From Egerieousia sp036639755 (GTDB lineage: Bacteria; Bacteroidota; Bacteroidia; Bacteroidales; UBA932): DNA of 64,000 nt. A program made the position numbers and the translations under genes. A model generated the notes under the pieces. That model had not been told where the DNA came from and ran no database searches. It worked only from the letters and a program-made list of their open reading frames with translations. Positions 53,055 through 61,098 of the stretch are shown piece by piece. Each line of letters begins with the position of its first letter. Position 1 is the stretch's first letter. Where the stretch lies: positions 1 to 64,000 of the forward strand of contig JAVWIB010000001.1 of assembly GCA_036639755.1 (NCBI GenBank). Reading direction: 5' to 3'.

Positions 53055-54908
53055 ATGAGTACAAAAGTAATTAATAAATCTGAAGTTAAAAACGCCCTGA
53101 AGGTAAAAGGTTTTCTAGGAGAAGCGATTGCATCTATTGCAATGTGGATTGCAGGGCTTAACAGGATGAATGCATTATATTCCCATATATTGCAATATCA
53201 TGGGATAGAATTTGCATCAAAATTAATAGAACACTTAAATGTAAAATGTGACGTTGTTGCAGAGGAGTTGGAGTATTTACCCAAAAACGAGCCGTTTATT
53301 ATTGTGTCCAATCATCCGTTTGGAGCAATTGACGGCATGATTTTACTCGCCAAAATAGGTGCGGTAAGGCCCGATTTTAAAATTCTCACAAATTTTATCC
53401 TTTCGCATATTCCCAATTTGGAAGGTCACTTTTTCCCCGTAAACCCCTTCACCGATAAACCGGGATTGAGAAGCAGTCTGAAAGGGTTGAAACTGGCCAA
53501 GGAGCATTTGGAAGCGGGGGGAGGGCTGGGGCTTTTTCCGGCAGGAGAAGTTTCGTCCAACTGTAATAAAGAAAAAATTGTAAAAGATATCGATTGGCAA
53601 CATTCTATTATCAAATTAATCATGACCACCGGAGTTCCTGTTGTTCCTGTCTATTTTGACGGGGGAAATTCCAAATTTTTTCATCTGATAGGCAAAATAA
53701 GCCCTATGTTGCGTACCGTAAGGTTGCCGCATGAGCTGGCTAATAAAAAAGATAAAACCATCTCGATGAGGATAGGACGCCCTATTTTAGCTACGGAGAT
53801 AGAGGAGTTTACCACAAAAGAGGCTCTTGGAAAATATTTGTGGAACAGAACCTATGCTCTGGAGGCAAATATTTCTGTTCCGAAAGATGCAAAGAAGGAG
53901 GACGAATCTACTGTTGAAAAGTTGAACATTACCCAAGAGGTTGCCAGAGAAGAGGGGGGATATACCGTTCCATTGTCGGAGCCTGCAGATAAAGAGGCTA
54001 TGGCGGGCGAAATATCAGCAGCACAGGATAGTAAATTATTTGAGCTGGGCACTTATGCGTGTTACCTTTTTGATGTAAAAGATATTCCTACTGTTATGAA
54101 GGAAATAGGGCGTTGTCGGGAAGAATCTTTTAGAAATGTGGGAGAGGGAACCAATCGGGCAATTGATACGGACTTGTATGATGAGTATTATAAACATCTT
54201 GTTTTATGGGATCAATCTCAAAAAGCAATTGTGGGTGCCTACCGACTTGGAGTTGGGGCGGAAATTATTGCACAATATGGGTTGAACGGTTTTTATACTC
54301 ACTCCTTATTCAGATATAAACCGGCTTTCAGATGGCATTTATTAAAATCGATTGAGCTGGGACGTTCGTTTGTTTCGCTTGCTTATCAGAAAGAAGCTCT
54401 TCCGCTCATGCTCCTTATTAAAGGGCTTTTGTATACCGTTATTAAATATCCTCAGATAAAGTATCTTATTGGCCCGGTAAGTATGAGTGCCTGGTATCCT
54501 TTGTTTTACAGAAGTCTGATGGTTTATTATCTGCAACAGAAACAGTCCAACCCGCTCTTTGCAAATTATGTGCTACCTGTAAATCCGTTTGAGCCTGATT
54601 ATAAACGGGTTGATGTGGCAACACTGCTCACCGGCAGAATTGATTCTTTGGAAAAATTCGATCGCTTTATGTTCCGTCTGAGTAATAATAAATACAGACT
54701 CCCTACACTTTTGAAGAAATACCTTAAAATTAATGCCAAGATCGTTGCTTTTAATGTGGATCCCGAGTTTAATTATTGTGTAGATGGCCTCATTATGCTA
54801 AATCTTGCAGAGGTTCCTAAGTCGGAGATTGACACCCTTTCCAAAGAGTTTGAAGATCGCGAGATGGTTTATCGCCGTTTTGATATTGCAATGGATGTGA
54901 CGGAGTAA
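53055..54908 (+). CDS. Bifunctional acyltransferase, PlsC-like plus OlsB-like GNAT (amino-acid lipid synthesis)
   Basis: Protein of 617 aa with two acyltransferase domains. The N-terminal domain (about 20-280) is a lysophospholipid-type O-acyltransferase with NHPFGAIDG (His87, Asp93), HFFPVNPFTDKPGLRSSLKG and LFPAGEVSS. After a charged linker (about 285-330) comes an OlsB-like N-acyltransferase domain (about 335-600; REESFRNVGEGTNRAIDTDLYDEYYKHLV then KAIVGAYRLG). This is the arrangement of OlsF-type enzymes that make ornithine lipids, and the two activities correspond to GlsB/GlsA, which make glycine lipids in Bacteroides. Which amino acid is used here cannot be told from sequence. Confidence 0.85.
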   Translation: MSTKVINKSEVKNALKVKGFLGEAIASIAMWIAGLNRMNALYSHILQYHGIEFASKLIEHLNVKCDVVAEELEYLPKNEPFIIVSNHPFGAIDGMILLAKIGAVRPDFKILTNFILSHIPNLEGHFFPVNPFTDKPGLRSSLKGLKLAKEHLEAGGGLGLFPAGEVSSNCNKEKIVKDIDWQHSIIKLIMTTGVPVVPVYFDGGNSKFFHLIGKISPMLRTVRLPHELANKKDKTISMRIGRPILATEIEEFTTKEALGKYLWNRTYALEANISVPKDAKKEDESTVEKLNITQEVAREEGGYTVPLSEPADKEAMAGEISAAQDSKLFELGTYACYLFDVKDIPTVMKEIGRCREESFRNVGEGTNRAIDTDLYDEYYKHLVLWDQSQKAIVGAYRLGVGAEIIAQYGLNGFYTHSLFRYKPAFRWHLLKSIELGRSFVSLAYQKEALPLMLLIKGLLYTVIKYPQIKYLIGPVSMSAWYPLFYRSLMVYYLQQKQSNPLFANYVLPVNPFEPDYKRVDVATLLTGRIDSLEKFDRFMFRLSNNKYRLPTLLKKYLKINAKIVAFNVDPEFNYCVDGLIMLNLAEVPKSEIDTLSKEFEDREMVYRRFDIAMDVTE

Positions 54909-54949
54909 CGGTATGATTCTGTTGCTGCTACTGTTATTTGCTGCTACTT

Positions 54950-54959
54950 NNNNNNNNNN
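54950..54959. other. Assembly gap (10 Ns), intergenic
   Basis: Ten N characters between the acyltransferase gene and yidD; true length unknown, so the distance between these genes is unreliable. Confidence 0.95.
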
Positions 54960-55000
54960 GGTTGACTGTTAATTCGATTGTTAGGAGGGAAGTTGTTTTC

Positions 55001-55255
55001 TTACGGGACGGGGTCGTACCCGCTTCCGCCCCACGGGTGACAGCGCAAAATTCGTTTAACAGCTAGATAGAGACCTTTTACCGCTCCATGTTTGCGCAAT
55101 GCCTCTATGGCATATTGTGAGCAGGTGGGGGTAAAACGGCATGAAGGGGGTTTGAGCGGAGAGAGACATATCCGGTAGAATTGAATCAACAGGATAAATG
55201 GAAAAACGCAGATGCGCTTTACAATACTCCTCAAATTATTTGTTTGGCCGGACAT
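55001..55255 (-). CDS. yidD: Membrane protein insertion efficiency factor YidD
   Basis: Small membrane-associated protein of 84 aa that helps YidC-dependent insertion. The family signature is complete: IQFYRICLSPLKPPSCRFTP, CSQYAIEALRKHGAVKG and CHPWGGSGYDPVP. It starts 2 bases after rnpA, the usual rnpA-yidD arrangement. Confidence 0.95.
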   Translation of the reverse strand: MSGQTNNLRSIVKRICVFPFILLIQFYRICLSPLKPPSCRFTPTCSQYAIEALRKHGAVKGLYLAVKRILRCHPWGGSGYDPVP

Positions 55256-55257
55256 AT

Positions 55258-55668
55258 TTATTGGGCGGAATCTGTTTGTTCCACATGATTTGTTTTATTG
55301 AGAATCGCACCAAATTTCACCAACATCTCTTTTAGCTTTGGCTCAATTGCATGATAATCCATTACCTCTTTGCTTATATACACAAACATAACATGGAGCT
55401 TGTTGTTTGCAGGGATATTCATTACCTCTTTATTTAATCGGTAACTTTCCCGTATTCTGCGTCTTATCAAGTTCCTTTTTACAGCTCTTTTAAAATTTCT
55501 TTTAGGGACGGAAATAACAATGCTTGCGCCGGTACATCCCTCTTCGGACGACGTTAAAAGGTAGTTTACCTTAAAGGGATAGCTAAAAAAGGATTGTCCT
55601 TTTAAAAGAAGGGCCTCAATCTCCTTAAAGGAGCTGAGCCGTTCGTCTTTTTTTAGTGTTGCAGGCAT
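55258..55668 (-). CDS. rnpA: Ribonuclease P protein component
   Basis: Basic protein of 136 aa that assists the RNase P RNA in tRNA 5'-end maturation. The RNR motif KRNFKRAVKRNLIRRRIRES and the early FSYPFKVNYL identify it. It lies between hemD (23-base gap) and yidD. Confidence 0.95.
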   Translation of the reverse strand: MPATLKKDERLSSFKEIEALLLKGQSFFSYPFKVNYLLTSSEEGCTGASIVISVPKRNFKRAVKRNLIRRRIRESYRLNKEVMNIPANNKLHVMFVYISKEVMDYHAIEPKLKEMLVKFGAILNKTNHVEQTDSAQ

Positions 55669-55691
55669 TAATAATAATTCGTTTCGAATAT

Positions 55692-56429
55692 TTATTTCTT
55701 CTCAAAATAAAGCAATAAAGCTTTCGCTATTGACGGAGCCTCAGGGGTGGGTGCTATAATTGTGGTTGTTAGTTTTGCACTTTTCATGGCTTTGGCCGTT
55801 GCCGGGCCGAATGTTGCAAAGTGCAGGTTCTTTTGTTTAAAATCGGGGAAATTCTCTTGCAGCGATTTAATATCGGAGGGGCTGTAGAATACAACCAGTT
55901 GGTAATTGTTAAAATCCACATCCGATAAATCGGCATGAATGGTTTTTATAAAAGCGGCACTGTCGTGTTTGAGTTTTGCTTTGGTAAATAATTTATGGAT
56001 ATCTCCTTTTACATTATCGGTAGTAGCCAGCAAAAAATTCTCGTCCTTATGCTTTGTCCCTATTGCTTCAACAATAGAGGCAGGAGTACCGTTCCCAAAG
56101 AAAATTTTACGTTTTCTATAGACAATATGTTTTTGAAGATACAGAGCAATAGCTTCCGAGTTGCAAAAATACTTCATACTTTCGGGAACAATGATCCTTA
56201 GTTCCTCACAAAGTCTGAAGAATGCATCAATCGTAGTTCTTGCCGTAAAGACAATTGCCGTAAAATCTAAAATATTGATTTTTTGAGCTCTGAACTCTTT
56301 TGCATTCAGCGGTTCTACTCTAAAAAAAGGTTTAAAGTCTATGCTGACTCCATATTTTGATATTAACTCGGCATATGGAGAGTTGTTTACTGGGGCCGGT
56401 TGAGAAATAAGAATATTTGAAATCTTCAT
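55692..56429 (-). CDS. hemD: Uroporphyrinogen-III synthase
   Basis: Protein of 245 aa with the two-domain HemD fold: ILISQPAPVNNSPYAELISK at the start, DFTAIVFTARTTIDAFFRLC, then VVFYSPSDIKSLQENFPDFK and FATFGPATAKAMKSAKL near the C-terminus. It closes hydroxymethylbilane to uroporphyrinogen III. HemD is poorly conserved, but the order DUF4271-hemD-rnpA-yidD is a familiar Bacteroidota cluster. No other haem or B12 genes are here. Confidence 0.88.
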   Translation of the reverse strand: MKISNILISQPAPVNNSPYAELISKYGVSIDFKPFFRVEPLNAKEFRAQKINILDFTAIVFTARTTIDAFFRLCEELRIIVPESMKYFCNSEAIALYLQKHIVYRKRKIFFGNGTPASIVEAIGTKHKDENFLLATTDNVKGDIHKLFTKAKLKHDSAAFIKTIHADLSDVDFNNYQLVVFYSPSDIKSLQENFPDFKQKNLHFATFGPATAKAMKSAKLTTTIIAPTPEAPSIAKALLLYFEKK

Positions 56430-56433
56430 ACTT

Positions 56434-57177
56434 TTATGTGAAAATTAAATGTGCCAAAATAATAAGAGGCAAAATTTCAAGGGTGCAAAGATATAAAATA
56501 TAAAAAAAATGTGAAAATCCATTTGCAATAATTAATTGATAGCCACGAATAAAATAAAATAAAAATGCTAAAAACATGCTTGCAGTAATGTAGGACGCAC
56601 TATATATATAATCGAGACTGTCAAAAAAAATACTGAAAAGAAATCCTATCAGCGAGAATAGCATCCCCAAAACAAGATAAGAGTAGGAGATTTTATGAAT
56701 TGTGTTGAATATGCCGTTGTAATTAACCCAGGAAAGAAGATAAAAAGCGCATCGTCTGAATAAAAGATAAACGCCTATGCATGAGAGGATGATTGCAAAG
56801 TTAACAATAATGGGGTAGGAGTTATCGGCGAATCTGTTTTCATGGTTGCTGCTGGCCAGAATAAAAGAAGAGACAATAATTGAGAATAAAAGTAGTGTGT
56901 TTCTACTTGTTTGTGGATTGGATTGACTTTCAATTACTAATATTTTCTTTAAGCTCCAGAACGAAGATAAGATGTAATAGAATCCTTCTAAAATTCTACT
57001 ATATGCTACCAAAAAAAACAGGATGATGGCAAGTATAAATCCGGCATTGGCTGCGCTGTCGAGCAAAGTAGGTGCTGCCGGTCTGGAAAAACTTTCTACC
57101 TCGGCGGTAGCAATGTAGCTCTCAGGCCATATTTGATTGATAGAACCGGATGATGTTGTTGTGGAATCCTGAAACAT
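56434..57177 (-). CDS. DUF4271 membrane protein
   Basis: Protein of 247 aa with seven or so membrane segments from about residue 45 onward, after a Ser/Thr-rich N-terminal tail. It matches the Bacteroidota-specific DUF4271 family in length, topology and position before hemD (4-base gap). The function is unknown. The C-terminus is HFFYILYLCTLEILPLIILA. Confidence 0.82.
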   Translation of the reverse strand: MFQDSTTTSSGSINQIWPESYIATAEVESFSRPAAPTLLDSAANAGFILAIILFFLVAYSRILEGFYYILSSFWSLKKILVIESQSNPQTSRNTLLLFSIIVSSFILASSNHENRFADNSYPIIVNFAIILSCIGVYLLFRRCAFYLLSWVNYNGIFNTIHKISYSYLVLGMLFSLIGFLFSIFFDSLDYIYSASYITASMFLAFLFYFIRGYQLIIANGFSHFFYILYLCTLEILPLIILAHLIFT

Positions 57178-57204
57178 TTATATTCTCCTTCTCCGGATTA
57201 GTTT

Positions 57205-57549
57205 TTAATTTCCCCGTTTTGCCTTGTATCCTAAATTGGTGAGGATGGTTACTATTTTGTCTCTCATATCTCCTTGAACTAAAATAACTCCCTCTTTTAC
57301 AGCTCCTCCCACACCACATTTTGTCTTTATGGTTTTTCCGAGTGTCTGCAAGTCTTCTTCTTTTCCTATGAATCCCGTTACAATCGTAACTTGTTTGCCG
57401 GCTCTCCCCTTTTTATCAATAGCAACAATTAACTTCTGTTGTGCGGTAGACAGGGTTTGCTTTTCATCACGATTCTCCTGTTCATATTTAAAATCGGGAT
57501 TGGTTGAATAAACCATACCCAGCCTCTCTTTCCAATCGTTATTTGCCAT
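57205..57549 (-). CDS. SUI1/eIF1-family translation factor (YciH-like)
   Basis: Protein of 114 aa from the chosen start MANNDWKERLGMVYSTNPDF. The SUI1 core is IDKKGRAGKQVTIVTGFIG, KTIKTKCGVGGAVKEGVILV and GDMRDKIVTILTNLGYKAKR. Bacterial YciH relatives affect start-codon selection; role here inferred. The frame is open to an ATG at 57588, but the extra peptide is not conserved in type. It is first in the run leading to yidD, 27 bases before DUF4271. Confidence 0.9.
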   Translation of the reverse strand: MANNDWKERLGMVYSTNPDFKYEQENRDEKQTLSTAQQKLIVAIDKKGRAGKQVTIVTGFIGKEEDLQTLGKTIKTKCGVGGAVKEGVILVQGDMRDKIVTILTNLGYKAKRGN

Positions 57550-57599
57550 ATTCCTGTTTGCGTCTATTAAATTGTACCTAAATTGCACGAATTTTGCTG

Positions 57600-57607
57600 C
57601 AAAGGTA
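57600..57607 (-). promoter_or_regulatory. -7 promoter box of the SUI1-DUF4271-hemD-rnpA-yidD run
   Basis: The minus-strand sequence TACCTTTG fits TAnnTTTG, 51 bases before the SUI1 start. It is paired with the divergent box at 57628-57635. Confidence 0.5.
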
Positions 57608-57627
57608 GTATTAAAAAACTAAAATCG

Positions 57628-57635
57628 TATATTTG
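57628..57635 (+). promoter_or_regulatory. -7 promoter box of the DUF2723 gene
   Basis: TATATTTG fits TAnnTTTG, 81 bases before the ATG, which leaves a leader of about 75 bases. Confidence 0.5.
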
Positions 57636-57716
57636 CCGTTTATTGAGTAAATAAAAACAGCTCAATAACTATTTAAGACTATTTATAATAAACTGCAAAC
57701 AAATATTTATAATTAT

Positions 57717-60700
57717 ATGGAGTTAAAGAAGTTCAACATAATAAATAATATTATTGCCGGAATAGTATTGTTTATTGCATCGTTTACTTATCTCTCAACC
57801 ATTGAGCCTACAGCTAGTTTCTGGGATTGCGGAGAGTTTATTGCGTCATCTTATAAATTGGAGGTTGGACATCCTCCGGGAAATCCCGTTTTTCAGGTAA
57901 TTGCAAGATTCTTTACCCTTTTTGGAGATAAAGAGAGCGCAGCAATGCTTGTAAACTCCATGAGCGCAATGTGTTCCGCTTTTACAATATTTTTCCTATA
58001 CCTTACCGTTGTCCATTTGGGAAGAAGAATTGTGGAAAAATCCAAGGAGGCTCTTACTACTTCCAATGTAATTGCTATCTATGGAGCCGGAATTGTTGGG
58101 GCACTTGCCTATTGTTTCTCCGATACTTTCTGGTTTTCTGCCGTGGAGGGAGAGGTTTATGCAATGTCTTCCTTGTTTACTGCTGTTGTTTTCTGGGCCA
58201 TGCTAAAATGGGAAGAGGAGGCGGATAAAAAATATTCGAACAGATGGATTGCCCTTATTGCTTTTTTAATGGGTATCTCAATTGGTGTCCATTTACTGAA
58301 CCTGCTTGCCATACCTGCTCTTGTATTTATCTATTATTATAAAAAGTATGAGGTGACTACAAAGAGAACCCTTATTGTGTTGTTATTATCGGGGGTTATT
58401 CTGGTCGCTATTTTATATGGTATTATTCCGTATCTTCCAAAGCTGGCGGCTTATGTCGATTTATTCTTTGTAAACACGATGGGGCTCCCTATGAACAGCG
58501 GTGCAACCCTTTTTGTATTGGCGATTATTGTGGCCGGATTCTGGGGTGTTTATTATACTTATAAGAAAAGTAAGGTGTTGCTGAATGCAATCTTTCTGTG
58601 CGCAACGCTTATTGTAATAGGTTATTCCACATTTGCCGTTGTAGTGATACGTTCCAGCGCAAATACTCCAACCAATGAGTATCAGCCCGATAATCCCTTT
58701 ACCCTTGTCCGTTATATTGGGCGTGAGCAATATGGAAGTAATCCGCTTATTTATGGCGAGACATATGCTTCTCCCGTAGCAGAGATAAAAACCCCTAAAT
58801 ATTACAATGTATTAAATGGTAAATATATAAAGCTGGATGGGCCGGCCGAGCCTGTTTATGCGTCCAATTCCAAAATGCTCTTCCCAAGAATGTGGCAGAG
58901 CGGAGCAGATGACGGATATGTGCCGTTTTATCAGATGTATACACAAGGGAGGGGAAAAACAATTCCCGGGTCCAAGCATAAAATGCCTACTTTTAAAGAT
59001 AATATGGCTTACTTTTTTGATTATCAGGTTGATTTTATGTATCTGCGTTATTTTATGTGGAACTTTGTGGGGAGGCAGAATGATCTGCAGGCAAATATAC
59101 CGGGGGAATTATTTAAAGGAAACTGGGAGAGCGGGATTGGCTTTATTGATAAGGCCCGTCTGGGAGACCAGAGTGAGGGGCCCGATTACATAGTAAACAG
59201 CCGGGCTAAAAATCACTACTATTTTCTGCCGCTTATTCTGGGATTGATAGGATTATTTTACCAACTTAAAAAAGATAAGCATAATTGGGTAGTGACTATG
59301 TTATTATTCCTTCTTACCGGAATTGCTATTGTGATTTATCTGAACCAGCCTCCTATGCAACCGAGAGAGCGTGATTATGCATACGCCGGCTCTTTCTATG
59401 CGTTTACAATATGGATAGGCCTTGCGGTAATGTGGCTGGCCGAATTGCTAAAAAAAATCACAAAACCGGAAATAGCAGCGGGAGTTGCCTCTGTGCTGTG
59501 TGTGATAGTTCCGTTTCAGATGGCAAGCCAGAACTGGGATGATCATGACCGTAGCGGCCGTTATACGTCAAGAGATCTGGCTTATAATTATCTGCAATCG
59601 GTAGATCCCAATGCTATTTTAATTACTCACGGAGATAATGACACATTTCCTCTGTGGTATATTCAGGAGGTAGAAGGGGTAAGAACAGATGTACGGGTGA
59701 TGAATACCTCTTTACTTGGAACAGACTGGTATATAGATCAGATGCAGAACAGGACGTATGAATCGGATCCGGTTGCATTTACCATTCCGCGTACTCAGTA
59801 TTTTTACGGAACCAATGATTATGTACCAATTTATGAGCGATTTGAGGGAAAATCTATTCCTGCACATGAAGTGATTGATATTTTTAAGAATCCAAAGATT
59901 ACCATTCCTATGAATGACGGACAGAACCATAATTACATTGCTGCCAGAAATCTTGTTCTTCCTGTTAATAAAGAAAATATACGCAAGTATAAAATTGTTT
60001 CCGAGAAAGATATGGATAAGGTTGCCGATTCTATTATTATTTCTATTCCCGAGGGTAAAAATTCTTTGGGCAAGGCAGAGTTGATGATTCTGGATTACAT
60101 TGCCAATTATAAATGGGATAGGCCGTTGTATATTCTGCAAAAAGGCTCTGAGATTAATATGGGTATTAAGGATTATCTGCAGTTTGACGGATTTGTTTAC
60201 AAGTTTGTCCCTATTAAGAATTCTACCGGTACCTCTTCTACCATTGCTCAGGCAGATGCCGATGCTTTATACAATCGGATTATGAATGTGTATAAATGGG
60301 AAAGCCTTGCCGATACCACTGTTAATATAGATTATCAGAATTTGCTTACATTTAATAATCTGGTCTCTCCAAGGGATATTTTAACCAATACATCTAAATA
60401 TCTTATGGCGCAGGGCGATACTGTACGTGCTGTTGAGGTTCTGGATAAGATGCAGCAGATTATGCCGGCAAAAAATTTCCCTTTGAACAACTCGATATTA
60501 TCTGCTTTAACCGAGAGAGCCCTGATGGATGCCATTGCCGTTTATTTGCAGGCGGGAGAAAAGGAGAAGGCCTATAAACTGGCGGATGCTTTTGTTTCCG
60601 AGACACAAAAAGCACTGAAATTATTCAGTAAGAATTTTAGCGGAGCAATGATTTCAGCAGACGATCTGCAACGCAACTTGTACTATATATTAATGGTATC

Positions 60701-60791
60701 GGAAGTGTTTGAAAAGAATGGTGATGCCTCCAAAGCAAAGTATTATTCGGAGATGATAGAGTCCTATTTTAAGGCTTCAGGGGCTGTATAG
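57717..60791 (+). CDS. DUF2723 family membrane protein (PMT-like glycosyltransferase fold)
   Basis: Protein of 1024 aa. About 11-13 membrane segments lie in the first 600 residues, with the family motif PTASFWDCGEFIASSYKLEV and GHPPGNPVFQVIARFFTLFG in the first loop, where acidic residues correspond to the catalytic Asp of protein O-mannosyltransferases. GNDTFPLWYIQEVEGVR-type residues (HGDNDTFPLWYIQEVEGV, about 635-655) open the periplasmic part, which ends in TPR-like helices (about 880-1020). The family is widespread in Bacteroidota and suspected to glycosylate exported proteins; the substrate is not known from this sequence. It is a single gene with terminator. Confidence 0.88.
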   Translation: MELKKFNIINNIIAGIVLFIASFTYLSTIEPTASFWDCGEFIASSYKLEVGHPPGNPVFQVIARFFTLFGDKESAAMLVNSMSAMCSAFTIFFLYLTVVHLGRRIVEKSKEALTTSNVIAIYGAGIVGALAYCFSDTFWFSAVEGEVYAMSSLFTAVVFWAMLKWEEEADKKYSNRWIALIAFLMGISIGVHLLNLLAIPALVFIYYYKKYEVTTKRTLIVLLLSGVILVAILYGIIPYLPKLAAYVDLFFVNTMGLPMNSGATLFVLAIIVAGFWGVYYTYKKSKVLLNAIFLCATLIVIGYSTFAVVVIRSSANTPTNEYQPDNPFTLVRYIGREQYGSNPLIYGETYASPVAEIKTPKYYNVLNGKYIKLDGPAEPVYASNSKMLFPRMWQSGADDGYVPFYQMYTQGRGKTIPGSKHKMPTFKDNMAYFFDYQVDFMYLRYFMWNFVGRQNDLQANIPGELFKGNWESGIGFIDKARLGDQSEGPDYIVNSRAKNHYYFLPLILGLIGLFYQLKKDKHNWVVTMLLFLLTGIAIVIYLNQPPMQPRERDYAYAGSFYAFTIWIGLAVMWLAELLKKITKPEIAAGVASVLCVIVPFQMASQNWDDHDRSGRYTSRDLAYNYLQSVDPNAILITHGDNDTFPLWYIQEVEGVRTDVRVMNTSLLGTDWYIDQMQNRTYESDPVAFTIPRTQYFYGTNDYVPIYERFEGKSIPAHEVIDIFKNPKITIPMNDGQNHNYIAARNLVLPVNKENIRKYKIVSEKDMDKVADSIIISIPEGKNSLGKAELMILDYIANYKWDRPLYILQKGSEINMGIKDYLQFDGFVYKFVPIKNSTGTSSTIAQADADALYNRIMNVYKWESLADTTVNIDYQNLLTFNNLVSPRDILTNTSKYLMAQGDTVRAVEVLDKMQQIMPAKNFPLNNSILSALTERALMDAIAVYLQAGEKEKAYKLADAFVSETQKALKLFSKNFSGAMISADDLQRNLYYILMVSEVFEKNGDASKAKYYSEMIESYFKASGAV

Positions 60792-60820
60792 GGGCTGTTC
60801 CAAATGGAATAACGGATTTT

Positions 60821-60850
60821 GTAGCGCTATTGATTAGCGCTACTTTTGTT
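60821..60850 (+). terminator. Terminator of the DUF2723 gene
   Basis: A perfect 9-bp stem (gtagcgcta 60821-60829 with tagcgctac 60835-60843, loop ttgat) followed by ttttgttt, 30 bases after the stop. Confidence 0.85.
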
Positions 60851-60944
60851 TGATAATTTGCTATTATATAGTTGTTTGTACGGGAATATTCCGCTACTTA
60901 CCAAATGCATTCTATTTTTCGGATGTTTTAGTATCTCTTGAATG

Positions 60945-60952
60945 TATATTTG
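60945..60952 (+). promoter_or_regulatory. Orphan -7 promoter box before the candidate small RNA
   Basis: TATATTTG fits TAnnTTTG but no reading frame starts within the next 100 bases. No good -33 TTTG is present. Confidence 0.35.
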
Positions 60953-60957
60953 TAGTA

Positions 60958-61055
60958 AGGATATTTAACAGGTATCCTACCACGTATTTAATTTAAATTA
61001 TTTATTAATCACAAGGGTTAGTTTTATTGAAAAAGGGCTGAAGAGCCCTTTTTTT
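60958..61055 (+). ncRNA. Candidate small RNA of about 98 nt
   Basis: The stretch between the orphan promoter box and a strong terminator carries no plausible ORF. Just after the expected start it contains a hairpin (gtaaggata 60955-60963 with tatcctac 60973-60980, one bulged A), then an A/T-rich linker, then the terminator hairpin at 61031-61055. Upstream transcription is stopped at 60821-60850, so the unit would be independent. Known RNA families (6S, SRP, tmRNA, RNase P) are not recognisable. This is an inference from signals only. Confidence 0.35.
61031..61055. terminator. Strong terminator before the TPR/HTH gene
   Basis: A perfect 9-bp stem (aaaagggct 61031-61039 with agccctttt 61044-61052, loop gaag) with a T-run to 61055; A-rich on the left, so possibly bidirectional. 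It follows no gene directly on either strand. Confidence 0.75.
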
Positions 61056-61098
61056 ATGGGCGTAAATGGCTATCTTTACTCCAACTTTTTTACCTATG

